Positions 30,524 through 36,738 of a DNA stretch of 64,000 bases are shown here, one piece after another (within the stretch, counting starts at the first letter, position 1; every line of letters begins with the position of its first letter). A program made the position numbers and the translations under genes. Origin of the DNA: Woeseiaceae bacterium (GTDB lineage Bacteria; Pseudomonadota; Gammaproteobacteria; Steroidobacterales; Woeseiaceae); NCBI GenBank assembly GCA_021773095.1, contig JAJFKR010000019.1:35512-99511 (forward strand), written 5' to 3'. The notes below the pieces were generated by a model. The model was given only the letters and a program-made list of their open reading frames with translations. It did no database searches and was not told where the DNA came from.

Positions 30524-31093
30524 CTATTTCTCCTGGCTCTTGGGATTGCGGACGTCAGCGAGCTCTTCGTAACAAAGCTGCGCTGCAACCCGCATATATT
30601 CTACAAGTTCAACGTAGGCGGACTCGTTCTCTTCTTCGTCGAAATCCTCATCCAGACCTGCGCGAGTGATCTGCAACATGTCTTTGATAATGTCTGACAA
30701 GGGCTCCGCTGCCAATCGCTCCTTCAACCCATCGCTGTGCTTTGCGGAGACAAGACCGTGCAGAAAACCCTCGCACCAATGCGCCAGTGCCGCCGTGCGC
30801 ACCCCGACGTCGTCATCATCATCGGGCAACAGCGGCTCGAATTCCGATAGTCGTTCCGACAACTGCCAAAATGTTGCCTGATACAGCGTATCCAGGTGCT
30901 TTTGACACTCCGCGTGCAGAGTATTGCCCTCTTCCACACCCTCGAGTACCTGCAGCAGCCAATCCGGTCCGGCGGATACACCGGCGATCGCGAGTCTGCC
31001 CGTCAAAAGCCCATGCGTTTGCGCAGCATCCCAATTTGAACCGCACCGATTGAGTGATTCTTCGAGTGTGTCGAATTCGACCTTTTCATCCAT
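30524..31093 (-). CDS. ygfB: UPF0149 family protein YgfB
   Basis: The 189-residue product is a YgfB/UPF0149 protein: HGLLTGRLAIAG near residue 25, the ALAHWCEGFLHGL segment, and the acidic EDFDEEENESAYVELVEYMRVA followed by AAQLCYEEL. The start is the ATG at 31093. It lies at the head of ygfB-pepP-ubiH-ubiI, as in E. coli, and is divergent from the ZapB-like gene. Its molecular role is not settled in E. coli; a Pseudomonas homologue affects beta-lactam resistance. Confidence 0.92.
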   Translation of the reverse strand: MDEKVEFDTLEESLNRCGSNWDAAQTHGLLTGRLAIAGVSAGPDWLLQVLEGVEEGNTLHAECQKHLDTLYQATFWQLSERLSEFEPLLPDDDDDVGVRTAALAHWCEGFLHGLVSAKHSDGLKERLAAEPLSDIIKDMLQITRAGLDEDFDEEENESAYVELVEYMRVAAQLCYEELADVRNPKSQEK

Positions 31094-31221
31094 GCGGATG
31101 CCAACCTTGTCTTTCCCACCAATCCCTTATGATCCCACGGACCGCCCTTTCTGGCCACGTTGAAGTGTCCTGTCGTAATGCGGCGATTGATTCTGTTGTA
31201 AGGCCTGACTATATTGCTCGT

Positions 31222-31452
31222 ATGGCCGAGAACATTAATTCAACTTTCGAACACGAGCTAAAGCGCCTCGAAAAGCGTGTCGACGCGCTCGTCCACGTCT
31301 GTGACCAGTTGCAGGACGAAAATCGATCTCTCAAACAACGTCAGGATGTACTGACGTCGGAGCGCGCCAATTTGCTGCAAAAAAACGAGCAGGTTCGGGC
31401 GCGCGTGGAAGCAATGATCGGCAGACTGAAAGCGATGGAGCAAGGCTCTTGA
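31222..31452 (+). CDS. Small coiled-coil protein (TIGR02449 family, ZapB-like)
   Basis: The ATG at 31222 gives a 76-residue protein (MAENINSTFEHELKRLEKRV start) that is almost entirely one coiled coil (VDALVHVCDQLQDENRSL, then KNEQVRARVEAMIGRLKAME). This matches the short TIGR02449 family usually found just before zapA and compared with the division protein ZapB. The longer upstream open frame has no coding character and overlaps the divergent ygfB promoter. zapA follows after 22 bases, supporting a role in Z-ring organisation. Confidence 0.85.
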   Translation: MAENINSTFEHELKRLEKRVDALVHVCDQLQDENRSLKQRQDVLTSERANLLQKNEQVRARVEAMIGRLKAMEQGS

Positions 31453-31474
31453 TACACAGCATGGAGTACGCTGA

Positions 31475-31789
31475 ATGACCGAACAAAACGCTCAGGTGAG
31501 TGTCCGAATATTAGACAAGGAATACCAGGTTGCCTGTCCCGCGAATGAGCGGACTAATTTGCTCGATTCTGCCGAAATACTGAATACGAAAATGCGAGAG
31601 ATTCGCGACAGCGGCAGAATCGTCGGCCTCGACCGCATTGCCGTTATGGCTGCGTTGAATATGGCCAATGATCTGATCCATGCGAATGCGAGGGATCTGG
31701 AACTGGAAGGCGGCGTTAGTGACCGTCTAAAACTCATATCTGACCGTGTTGACCACGTATTGGGTGGTTCGCAACAACTCGATCTCTAG
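31475..31789 (+). CDS. zapA: Cell division protein ZapA
   Basis: ZapA cross-links FtsZ filaments at midcell. The 104-residue product has the globular N-terminal part (VSVRILDKEYQVACPANER), LLDSAEILNTKMREIRDSG, and the helical segment RIAVMAALNMANDLIHA that leads into the C-terminal coiled coil. The order zapA-6S RNA-fau downstream is conserved with E. coli. Confidence 0.94.
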   Translation: MTEQNAQVSVRILDKEYQVACPANERTNLLDSAEILNTKMREIRDSGRIVGLDRIAVMAALNMANDLIHANARDLELEGGVSDRLKLISDRVDHVLGGSQQLDL

Positions 31790-31823
31790 TCAGCACGTGT
31801 TCGCTATATACATAAATCAGATT

Positions 31824-32011
31824 GGCGTCTCCTGCAGTGTTCGATACCGACCTGGATCCTCCCGACCCTAAATTTCCACCTCGGGGTCGCTGCCTGTCGG
31901 TTGTATGTGCGCAAAACTGTTTCGACGGTTAGCCTTTTACAATCACGGTTGACCCCACCTTTAGCTCCGGTTCGAGAGCGAAGGAACGTGACGGCACAGG
32001 CGGGAGGCGCC
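31824..32011 (+). ncRNA. ssrS: 6S RNA
   Basis: Located exactly where ssrS lies in gammaproteobacteria, between zapA and fau. The ends pair as a closing stem: GGCGTCTCCTGC at 31824 with GCGGGAGGCGCC ending at 32011. Inside are matched arms such as ACCTGGATCCTCCCGACC / CACCTCGGGGTCGCTGCC that flank a large open region, consistent with the open-promoter mimic that binds sigma-70 RNA polymerase. Length of about 188 bases fits the class. A TATACA box at 31807 could be its -10. Confidence 0.85.
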
Positions 32012-32034
32012 TTCTTTTCCGATGCGCCATCTCA

Positions 32035-32601
32035 ATGACAAACGTAATGAACGAACTCCGCAAAAAAGCGTTACACAGACGACGCGAAATGACTGCGGAA
32101 AATCGCACGCTTGCATCGCAAAAAATATGCGGAGACGTTATACGCTCACGTGATTTTTTGTCAGCTTCTCTCATCGCATGTTATCTGCCGATGCGTGACG
32201 AAGTAGACACTCGCATGATCATTGAGCGCGGCTGGCGCGCAAACAAGCGCATTTTTGTGCCCATTACGCGCAACAATGGCGAAATATTATTTCGCGAGAT
32301 TCGACCAGATACGTCACTGCAACGAAATCGAATGATGATTTGGGAGCCTCTGTCGGGTGCTTTTATTTCACCGCGCGAACTGCAATTGGTTGTCACTCCA
32401 ACAGTTGTATTCGACAAGAATAATCATCGAATTGGCATGGGCGGTGGTTACTATGATCGATGTTTTGCTTTCCTGAATCATAGAAACCACTGGATTAAAC
32501 CAAAGCTCGCCGGAGTCGCTTTTAAATGTCAGGAAGTCGAGGAAATAACGCCAAATACATGGGATGTACGGCTTTATCGGTTGTTCTCAGAAGACAAATG
32601 A
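32035..32601 (+). CDS. fau: 5-formyltetrahydrofolate cyclo-ligase (Fau/YgfA)
   Basis: The enzyme converts 5-formyl-THF to 5,10-methenyl-THF using ATP. The 188-residue product has the N-terminal ELRKKALHRRREMTAENR, the ACYLPMRDEVDTRMII segment, and the ATP/folate-binding motif RIGMGGGYYDRCFAF near residue 130. The ATG at 32035 is used; M5 at 32047 is an alternative. It sits 23 bases behind 6S RNA, the conserved ssrS-fau pair, and probably shares its transcript. Confidence 0.92.
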   Translation: MTNVMNELRKKALHRRREMTAENRTLASQKICGDVIRSRDFLSASLIACYLPMRDEVDTRMIIERGWRANKRIFVPITRNNGEILFREIRPDTSLQRNRMMIWEPLSGAFISPRELQLVVTPTVVFDKNNHRIGMGGGYYDRCFAFLNHRNHWIKPKLAGVAFKCQEVEEITPNTWDVRLYRLFSEDK

Positions 32602-32882
32602 CGCTCATTTTTCTACAGGATTTTTTACTCCTCGACGTTACAGCTATTTTCGTTCAAGAGCTGGCGTGACCGTTTATTTGTTATCGAACAAAGTTGCAAT
32701 TTCCATAGGGCTCGATAACGAATAAGCACGAATCAAGAAACCATCAAATCAAAAAGTTTTATTTCACAATTTCATTCCAACCGAGTGGTGTTTTTTCACG
32801 TCTCTATACACACCAGTAGCTTGCTGGTTTTTTTTGTCTTGTTGTATATACTCAGCTCCGGGTACCCGACACGGAGAAAAGC
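32602..32882. other. AT-rich intergenic region before the H1-like gene
   Basis: About 280 bases with markedly lower GC than the neighbouring genes. No gene is seen. Near the 3' end TTGCTG (32821) and TATACT (32847) may belong to a promoter, though their 20-base spacing is long. ACGGAGAAA just before the ATG at 32883 is a good ribosome-binding site. Confidence 0.5.
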
Positions 32883-33467
32883 ATGGCTACCAAGAAGAAG
32901 ACTCGTAAAAAAGCTTCGAAGCGAAAAGTCGCCAAGAAGCGAAAAGTAACTGCAAAGAAAAAAGCAGCGCCTAAGAAACGCCGCGTAGCAAAGAAAAAAG
33001 TCGCCAAGAGAAAGGCGAAGAAAAAAGTAACGAAGAAAAAGACCAAAAAGAAGGCCAAAAAGAAAGTCGCTAAGCGTAAGACTAAGAAAAAGGCGACTAA
33101 GAAAAAAGCTAAAAAGAAAGTAGCTAAGAAGAAGGCGAAGAAGAAGACCAAAAAGAAAGCGAAGAAAAAGGTAGCTAAGCGTAAGACGAAGAAAAAGGCC
33201 ACAAAGAAAAAGGCCAAGAAGAAGGTTGCCAAGCGTAAGACCAAGAAAAAGGCTAAGAAGAAAGTAGCGAAACGTAAGACTAAGAAGAAGGCCACGAAGC
33301 GCAAAGCCAAGAAGAAAACGGCTAAGCGTAAGACCAAGAAAAAAGCCACAAAGAAAAAGGCTAAAAAGAAAGTCGCTAAGCGCAAGACGAAGAAAAAAGC
33401 GACCAAGAAGAAAGCTACAAAGCGGAAAGCCAAGAAGAAAAAGGCCACCCGCCGAAAGAAAAGGTAG
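32883..33467 (+). CDS. Lysine/arginine-rich histone H1-like repeat protein
   Basis: The 194-residue product is almost wholly Lys, Arg, Ala, Thr and Val, built from degenerate repeats such as KKKAKKKVAKRKTKKKATKK. It resembles the C-terminal tails of eukaryotic H1 and bacterial H1-like proteins such as AlgP/AlgR3 of Pseudomonas and chlamydial Hc proteins. It very likely binds and condenses DNA (or RNA) without a fixed fold. There is no globular domain. It has its own ribosome-binding site (GGAGAAA) and is followed by an intrinsic terminator at 33511-33536, so it is a single-gene unit. Long open frames on the opposite strand (Phe/Leu-rich) are artefacts of the repeats. Confidence 0.9.
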   Translation: MATKKKTRKKASKRKVAKKRKVTAKKKAAPKKRRVAKKKVAKRKAKKKVTKKKTKKKAKKKVAKRKTKKKATKKKAKKKVAKKKAKKKTKKKAKKKVAKRKTKKKATKKKAKKKVAKRKTKKKAKKKVAKRKTKKKATKRKAKKKTAKRKTKKKATKKKAKKKVAKRKTKKKATKKKATKRKAKKKKATRRKKR

Positions 33468-33510
33468 CTGACTGACCGCTTGGGAAGAGCCTTCTTCCAA
33501 AGCAACGTAA

Positions 33511-33536
33511 AAGAGCTCGCTTCGGCGGGCTCTTTT
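33511..33536 (+). terminator. Intrinsic terminator of the H1-like gene
   Basis: AAGAGCTCGC-TTCG-GCGGGCTCTTTT: a nine-pair stem with a TTCG tetraloop followed by T residues, 44 bases after the stop codon. A clear rho-independent terminator. Confidence 0.88.
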
Positions 33537-33568
33537 CATTTGTGCTGAAACGACTATAGTACGCAGCT

Positions 33569-34228
33569 ATGGATGCATCTGAGAAGAAACGCAACGCGGC
33601 AAAAGCGGCACTGGAATTCATCGAGCCAGGCACGACGCTCGGTGTCGGTACCGGTTCTACTGTCAACTTTCTGATCGAAATGTTGCCGGATATACGCGAC
33701 AGGATTGACCGTGTCGTATCGAGTTCCAAAGCATCGACGGCTTTGCTAAAAGAAAACGGATTCGAAGTCGCGACGCTAAATGAAGTCGGTGATTATGACC
33801 TCTATATCGACGGTGCTGACGAGAGTAATAAGCGCTTGCAGCTCATCAAGGGCGGCGGCGGAGCATTAACTCGCGAAAAAGTCCTGGCTGAAGCGGCAAG
33901 ACGTTTCATCTGTATTGTAGATGACACCAAACTGGTTGGATTGTTGGGCAGCTTTCCTCTGCCGATCGAAGTCCTGCCCATGGCGCAGGAAATGGTCTCT
34001 CGACGTATGTTGAAAATGCGTGGGCAACCCATTTGGCGCGAAGGCTTTGTCACCGACAATGGCAATCACATCCTCGATATCCACGATCTGCAAATAAGCA
34101 ACCCGCTGGAAATGGAAGCCAGAATCAATCGTATTCCGGGTGTGGTCACGGTTGGGGTTTTTGCGAATCGAGCTGCGGACATTCTCCTGATTGGCGGCGA
34201 TGATGGCGTTCGCGAGATGCGGATCTAG
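33569..34228 (+). CDS. rpiA: Ribose-5-phosphate isomerase A
   Basis: RpiA interconverts ribose-5-phosphate and ribulose-5-phosphate in the pentose phosphate pathway. The 219-residue product has the family motifs in order: GTTLGVGTGSTVNFLIE, YIDGADESNKRLQLIKGGGGALTREK (read in parts, with the catalytic Asp and Lys) and DGNHILDIHDL-like TDNGNHILDIHDL. Length equals the E. coli enzyme. It marks the left edge of the accessory region that runs to tRNA-Gln. Confidence 0.96.
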   Translation: MDASEKKRNAAKAALEFIEPGTTLGVGTGSTVNFLIEMLPDIRDRIDRVVSSSKASTALLKENGFEVATLNEVGDYDLYIDGADESNKRLQLIKGGGGALTREKVLAEAARRFICIVDDTKLVGLLGSFPLPIEVLPMAQEMVSRRMLKMRGQPIWREGFVTDNGNHILDIHDLQISNPLEMEARINRIPGVVTVGVFANRAADILLIGGDDGVREMRI

Positions 34229-34340
34229 GAACATCGGTCTTGGGTATCAGCACTGGACCTTGCAAGATATCTACTCAATTGGAACGTTATGTTCCATTTT
34301 TGCAAACGAATTAAGGTTAGTCAGCACTCAGGATCTTCGA

Positions 34341-34715
34341 ATGTTTGAGTGGGCAGGCAGAATCAAGCGCCAAAGAACGAACTCGGTGAATGTTGAGTCG
34401 ACCGTGCTCGTGGAAGATCATGGCGAATTCGTTTCTTCCGTTTTCCCTAGCGGCGAAACTCAGACGCTATCGTGGAAGGACCTAGTCAGGGTTGAGGTTC
34501 GAACGAACGATTCGGGCCCTTGGGGCTGGGATTATTGTTGGGTTCTTCTTGGCGCCAAAGACGAAGTAGCGTTTCCGCTCGGCGCGACCGGCCAAGATAA
34601 AATACTCGCGAAGCTACAGAGTCTGACTGACTCTGATCAAGAGCAGTTCTACCAGGGTGCGAATTGTACAAGCAATCAGACATTTGTGTGCTGGGAACGC
34701 GGCGGTGCAGACTAA
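34341..34715 (+). CDS. Small soluble protein of unknown function (cassette gene)
   Basis: The family is not recognised with certainty. The ATG at 34341, with a CAGGAT ribosome-binding site, gives 124 residues: FEWAGRIKRQR, a beta-rich part, then GPWGWDYCWVLLGAKDEVAFPLG and a C-terminal TFVCWERGGAD. The Trp-rich WGWDYCWVL pattern recalls small proteins often found in integron cassettes or beside toxin genes, so an immunity-like role is possible but unproven. The gene stands alone with about 110 bases of non-coding DNA in front, and its stop codon lies inside the attC-like element that begins at 34710. Confidence 0.7.
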   Translation: MFEWAGRIKRQRTNSVNVESTVLVEDHGEFVSSVFPSGETQTLSWKDLVRVEVRTNDSGPWGWDYCWVLLGAKDEVAFPLGATGQDKILAKLQSLTDSDQEQFYQGANCTSNQTFVCWERGGAD

Positions 34716-34812
34716 CAATGCGCTGCACTTGCAAACTCGGCCTCCGTCACGATTCTTGCTTTCGCAAGAATCCCGCCGTACGCTGAGTTTCAAGTTAGCT
34801 TAAACGTTAGTT
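34710..34812 (+). other. attC-like recombination site following the orphan cassette gene
   Basis: The outer boxes GACTAAC (34710-34716) and GTTAGTT (34806-34812) are near-inverse copies close to the R'' (RYYYAAC) and R' (GTTRRRY) consensus, one mismatch each. Inside, ACTTG (34727-34731) pairs with CAAGT (34791-34795) and AAACTC (34733-34738) with GAGTTT (34785-34790). This leaves C34732 unpaired: a single extrahelical base, which is G on the bottom strand as in known attC sites. A terminal hairpin GATTCTTGC/GCAAGAATC (34751-34772) fills the centre. It lies directly at the stop codon of the orphan gene. Confidence 0.65.
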
Positions 34813-34857
34813 ACCGCCAATCCTCGGTGAAACGTGTAGATTCTCGCATTTTTCCGT

Positions 34858-34875
34858 AGTATCATTAATGATACT
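34858..34875. promoter_or_regulatory. Perfect 18-bp palindrome in front of hicA (putative HicB operator)
   Basis: AGTATCATT-AATGATACT is a perfect inverted repeat ending eight bases before the hicA ATG. HicB antitoxins with a DNA-binding C-terminus repress their own operon through such palindromes, so this is the probable operator. Confidence 0.7.
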
Positions 34876-34883
34876 GTTCTTAA

Positions 34884-35135
34884 ATGGCTTCGATCGAGGA
34901 TATTCTGGCGAAAATGCGGCGTAACCCGACAGGGATTCGCTTCAACGAACTCACCAAAGTCTGCGATTACTATTTTGGCAAGCCACGTAATTCCGGCACG
35001 AGTCACTGGGTGTACAAAACCCCTTGGGCCGGAGATCCGAGAGTCAATATTCAGAACTCCCGAGGCAAGGCGAAGGCCTATCAAGTACGACAGGTTCTTT
35101 TAGCAATAGATCAACTAGAGAGTAGTGATGGCTAA
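34884..35135 (+). CDS. hicA: HicA-family toxin (putative mRNA interferase)
   Basis: The 83-residue product fits HicA, a small double-stranded-RNA-binding-fold toxin that cleaves mRNA independently of the ribosome. IEDILAKMRRNPTGIRFNELTKV is the N-terminal helix, and the catalytic histidine lies in NSGTSHWVYKTPW, followed by RVNIQNSRGKAKAYQV and the terminal helix VLLAIDQLE. The ATG at 34884 has no strong ribosome-binding site, which may keep toxin levels low. It overlaps hicB by eight bases and is preceded by an 18-bp palindrome. The pair lies between two attC-like elements, and toxin-antitoxin pairs are common in integron arrays. Confidence 0.85.
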   Translation: MASIEDILAKMRRNPTGIRFNELTKVCDYYFGKPRNSGTSHWVYKTPWAGDPRVNIQNSRGKAKAYQVRQVLLAIDQLESSDG

Positions 35136-35454
35136 GAAAGTAGATCGATATACCTATCGTGTTACCTGGTCCGAGGAGGATCGAGAGTACGTCGGACTGT
35201 GTGTGGAATTTCCAAGCATGAGCTGGTTGGATAAGTCGCAAGAGAAGGCCTTGGTCGGTATTCGAAAGCTGGTATCAAATACGGTCGCAGATCTTAAGCG
35301 AAGCAAGGAACCGGTGCCCCAGCCAATTTCCGCTCGACCGTACAGCGGTAAATTCATGGTACGAGTTCCTCCTGAAGTACATCGGATGCTCACCCTCCGG
35401 GCAGCCGAAGCCGGAGTCAGCCTCAATCGGTTGGTGTCGTCCAGATTATCGTAA
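35128..35454 (+). CDS. hicB: HicB-family antitoxin
   Basis: HicB neutralises HicA and represses the operon. The N-terminal part (YTYRVTWSEEDREYVGLCVEFPSMSWL) is the partly degenerated RNase-H-like HicB fold, with a GIRKLVSNTVADL helix. The C-terminus (FMVRVPPEVHRMLTLRAAEAGVSLNRLVSSRL) is a ribbon-helix-helix DNA-binding domain, matching the palindrome in front of hicA. The ATG at 35128 is chosen; a GTG one codon earlier is possible. The stop lies five bases before the second attC-like element. Confidence 0.87.
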   Translation: MAKKVDRYTYRVTWSEEDREYVGLCVEFPSMSWLDKSQEKALVGIRKLVSNTVADLKRSKEPVPQPISARPYSGKFMVRVPPEVHRMLTLRAAEAGVSLNRLVSSRLS

Positions 35455-35459
35455 ACGGC

Positions 35460-35557
35460 AACTAACAATGTACTGCACTTGCAAACCACTCCCACCAAGC
35501 ACCTTGCATCTGCGAGAATCGAACCGTACGCTAATTCAAAATAGCTTCGACGACTGA
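35460..35557 (+). other. Second, degenerate attC-like element after hicB
   Basis: Shares ACTAACAATG..CTGCACTTGCAAAC (35461-35486) with the first element at 24 of 26 positions, and later CCGTACGCT (35524-35532) and a TAGCTT block. The right-hand arm no longer pairs well with the left and a GTTRRRY box is missing, so recombination activity is doubtful. Like the first copy it starts right after a stop codon. Confidence 0.5.
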
Positions 35558-35591
35558 CCGAATTTTCAGGCCATTAGGTAATGACAAGACA

Positions 35592-35855
35592 ATGAGTAAT
35601 TTTGAAATTCGGAACCTGCTGGCTAAATTGCTGGATGAAATACAGAAGTCGGAGCTCGATGCCGATACGCGAAATATGGTTCGCGATTTGGATTCCGACA
35701 TTCATGAACTACTGGGCTCGAATGACGCTGATGTTGAAACAGCGTCGGTTTTGAATCGAGCCAAGGAGTTTGAGGCCAATTTTGAAACGGAGCACCCGAC
35801 AGCGGTGCGAATCTTGAGTGAAGTTATAGAGGCACTTTCCCGGATGGGGATTTGA
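35592..35855 (+). CDS. DUF4404 family protein
   Basis: The 87-residue product starts SNFEIRNLLAKLLDEIQKSE and ends EHPTAVRILSEVIEALSRMGI, the pattern of the small helical DUF4404 family (LxxLLxxLxxEL...EHPxxxxxLxxIxxALxxMGI). Its function is unknown. It is preceded by the second attC-like element and its TGA overlaps an ATG (TGATG at 35853-35857) that probably was the original start of the methyltransferase gene. Confidence 0.78.
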   Translation: MSNFEIRNLLAKLLDEIQKSELDADTRNMVRDLDSDIHELLGSNDADVETASVLNRAKEFEANFETEHPTAVRILSEVIEALSRMGI

Positions 35856-35990
35856 TGCTGCTTACACGTTTCAATTCAGCAAGGAACTCACACGAGCGAT
35901 TCACGTAAATCACACTGGGAACGTGTCTACTCGACCAGGAGGTCGGGTGAAGTCTCCTGGTACCAACCAGTTCCAGAGAAGTCACTGGAA

Positions 35991-36518
35991 TTGATTTGTT
36001 CTACCGGTGTACCACTGGATGCTCCGATTTTGGATGTTGGTGGGGGTGCATCTACCCTCGTCGATCATCTGCTCGATAAAGGTTACCGAGATGTAAGTGT
36101 TCTGGACATTGCTGCCAGTGCGTTTACACAAGCAAAGGCTCGGCTCGGTGCCAATGCGACCCAGGTAACGTGGATTGAATCAGACGTTACGCAGTTCGAA
36201 CCTTCGCGCTCCTATGCAGTTTGGCACGATCGTGCAGTCTTTCACTTCCTGACCAAAGCGGCTGATCGCGACCGGTATCTCGAGGTTATGCGTAAGTCTC
36301 TCCGACCTCAAGGGCACTTTTTGTTGTCTACATTCGGGCCGGAAGGGCCGACGCAGTGTAGTGGGCTTCCCGTTCAGCGGTACTCTGTCGAGATGCTAAA
36401 TGAGCTGTTGGAGCCGGACTTTAAACTGCGAGCATGCGAGATTGAGGAGCATCGGACACCGACTGGAGGGAGGCAGGAGTTTTTGTATAGCTGGTGGGAG
36501 CGTTTGGAGACGAGTTGA
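35991..36518 (+). CDS. Class I SAM-dependent methyltransferase, 5' end uncertain or frameshifted
   Basis: The product has a clear SAM-binding core: PILDVGGGASTLVDHLLDKG, VSVLDIAASAFTQAKARL and WIESDVTQF, then HDRAVFHFLT, and ends FLYSWWERLETS. It resembles TehB-like small methyltransferases. The only start in frame is a TTG at 35991, but the same frame continues upstream to 35856 with convincing family sequence (SHWERVYSTRRSGEVSWYQP) and no ATG, GTG or TTG. An ATG at 35855, coupled to the DUF4404 stop, lies in another frame that ends after 17 codons. A single-base frameshift between 35857 and about 35905 would explain this, so the gene is either broken or misread at that point. Confidence 0.7.
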   Translation: MICSTGVPLDAPILDVGGGASTLVDHLLDKGYRDVSVLDIAASAFTQAKARLGANATQVTWIESDVTQFEPSRSYAVWHDRAVFHFLTKAADRDRYLEVMRKSLRPQGHFLLSTFGPEGPTQCSGLPVQRYSVEMLNELLEPDFKLRACEIEEHRTPTGGRQEFLYSWWERLETS

Positions 36519-36601
36519 TTCGTCATGCAGGGATTCTCGCGCTGCGCGCGAGCAAATCGCTTCGCGGATTTGTCGAACAGGGATCGAATTCCGGCTTCCC
36601 C

Positions 36602-36646
36602 CGGCCAAACAAAAATGGGCCCCTGAAGGGGCCCGTTTTTGTTTGG
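36602..36646. terminator. Long bidirectional terminator hairpin downstream of tRNA-Gln
   Basis: GGCCAAACAAAAATGGGCCCC (36602-36622) faces GGGGCCCGTTTTTGTTTGGC around a four-base loop, an almost perfect 20-bp stem. The G/C core is flanked by A-rich and T-rich arms, so it can terminate on both strands. On the minus strand it follows tRNA-Gln directly; on the plus strand it ends the accessory region. Confidence 0.8.
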
Positions 36647-36717
36647 CTGGGGGAGAGGGATTCGAACCCCCGTTGGCGGAGTCAGAGTCCGCAGTCCTAC
36701 CACTAGACGATCCCCCA
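36644..36717 (-). tRNA. glnX: tRNA-Gln (anticodon CTG)
   Basis: Minus strand: acceptor stem TGGGGGA pairs with TCCCCCA, then discriminator G and an encoded CCA. The anticodon arm GCGGA-CTCTGAC-TCCGC gives anticodon CTG (Gln, CAG codons), and the T-arm CGGGGGTTCGAATCCCTCT-like segment contains GTTCGAATC. All four arms fold normally over 74 bases. It lies 21 bases beyond rpsI and its 3' end faces the accessory region. Confidence 0.93.
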
Positions 36718-36738
36718 AAAAGGATCGTGTGAGACGCT

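Noticed and set aside
31054..31221. Upstream extension of the ZapB-like gene
   Set aside because: The extension lies in the divergent ygfB promoter region and its sequence (CRIRPFHPCGC) is not protein-like; the ATG at 31222 fits the family.
32796..33539. Long open frames (217 and 247 codons) on the minus strand opposite the H1-like gene
   Set aside because: They are Phe/Leu-rich mirror images of the lysine repeats (AAG/AAA read backwards), have no ribosome-binding site and overlap a clear plus-strand gene.
34281..34295. GGAACGTTATGTTCC before the orphan cassette gene as a possible attI or attC remnant
   Set aside because: It contains a GTTATGT like R', but the sequence is simply a short palindrome and no partner box or arms were found.
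36519..36601. Possible duplicated tRNA end (GGGATCGAATTCCGG) as an attachment site
   Set aside because: It resembles the T-arm of tRNA-Gln only over a few bases and with mismatches; no integrase is present, so an att site cannot be supported.
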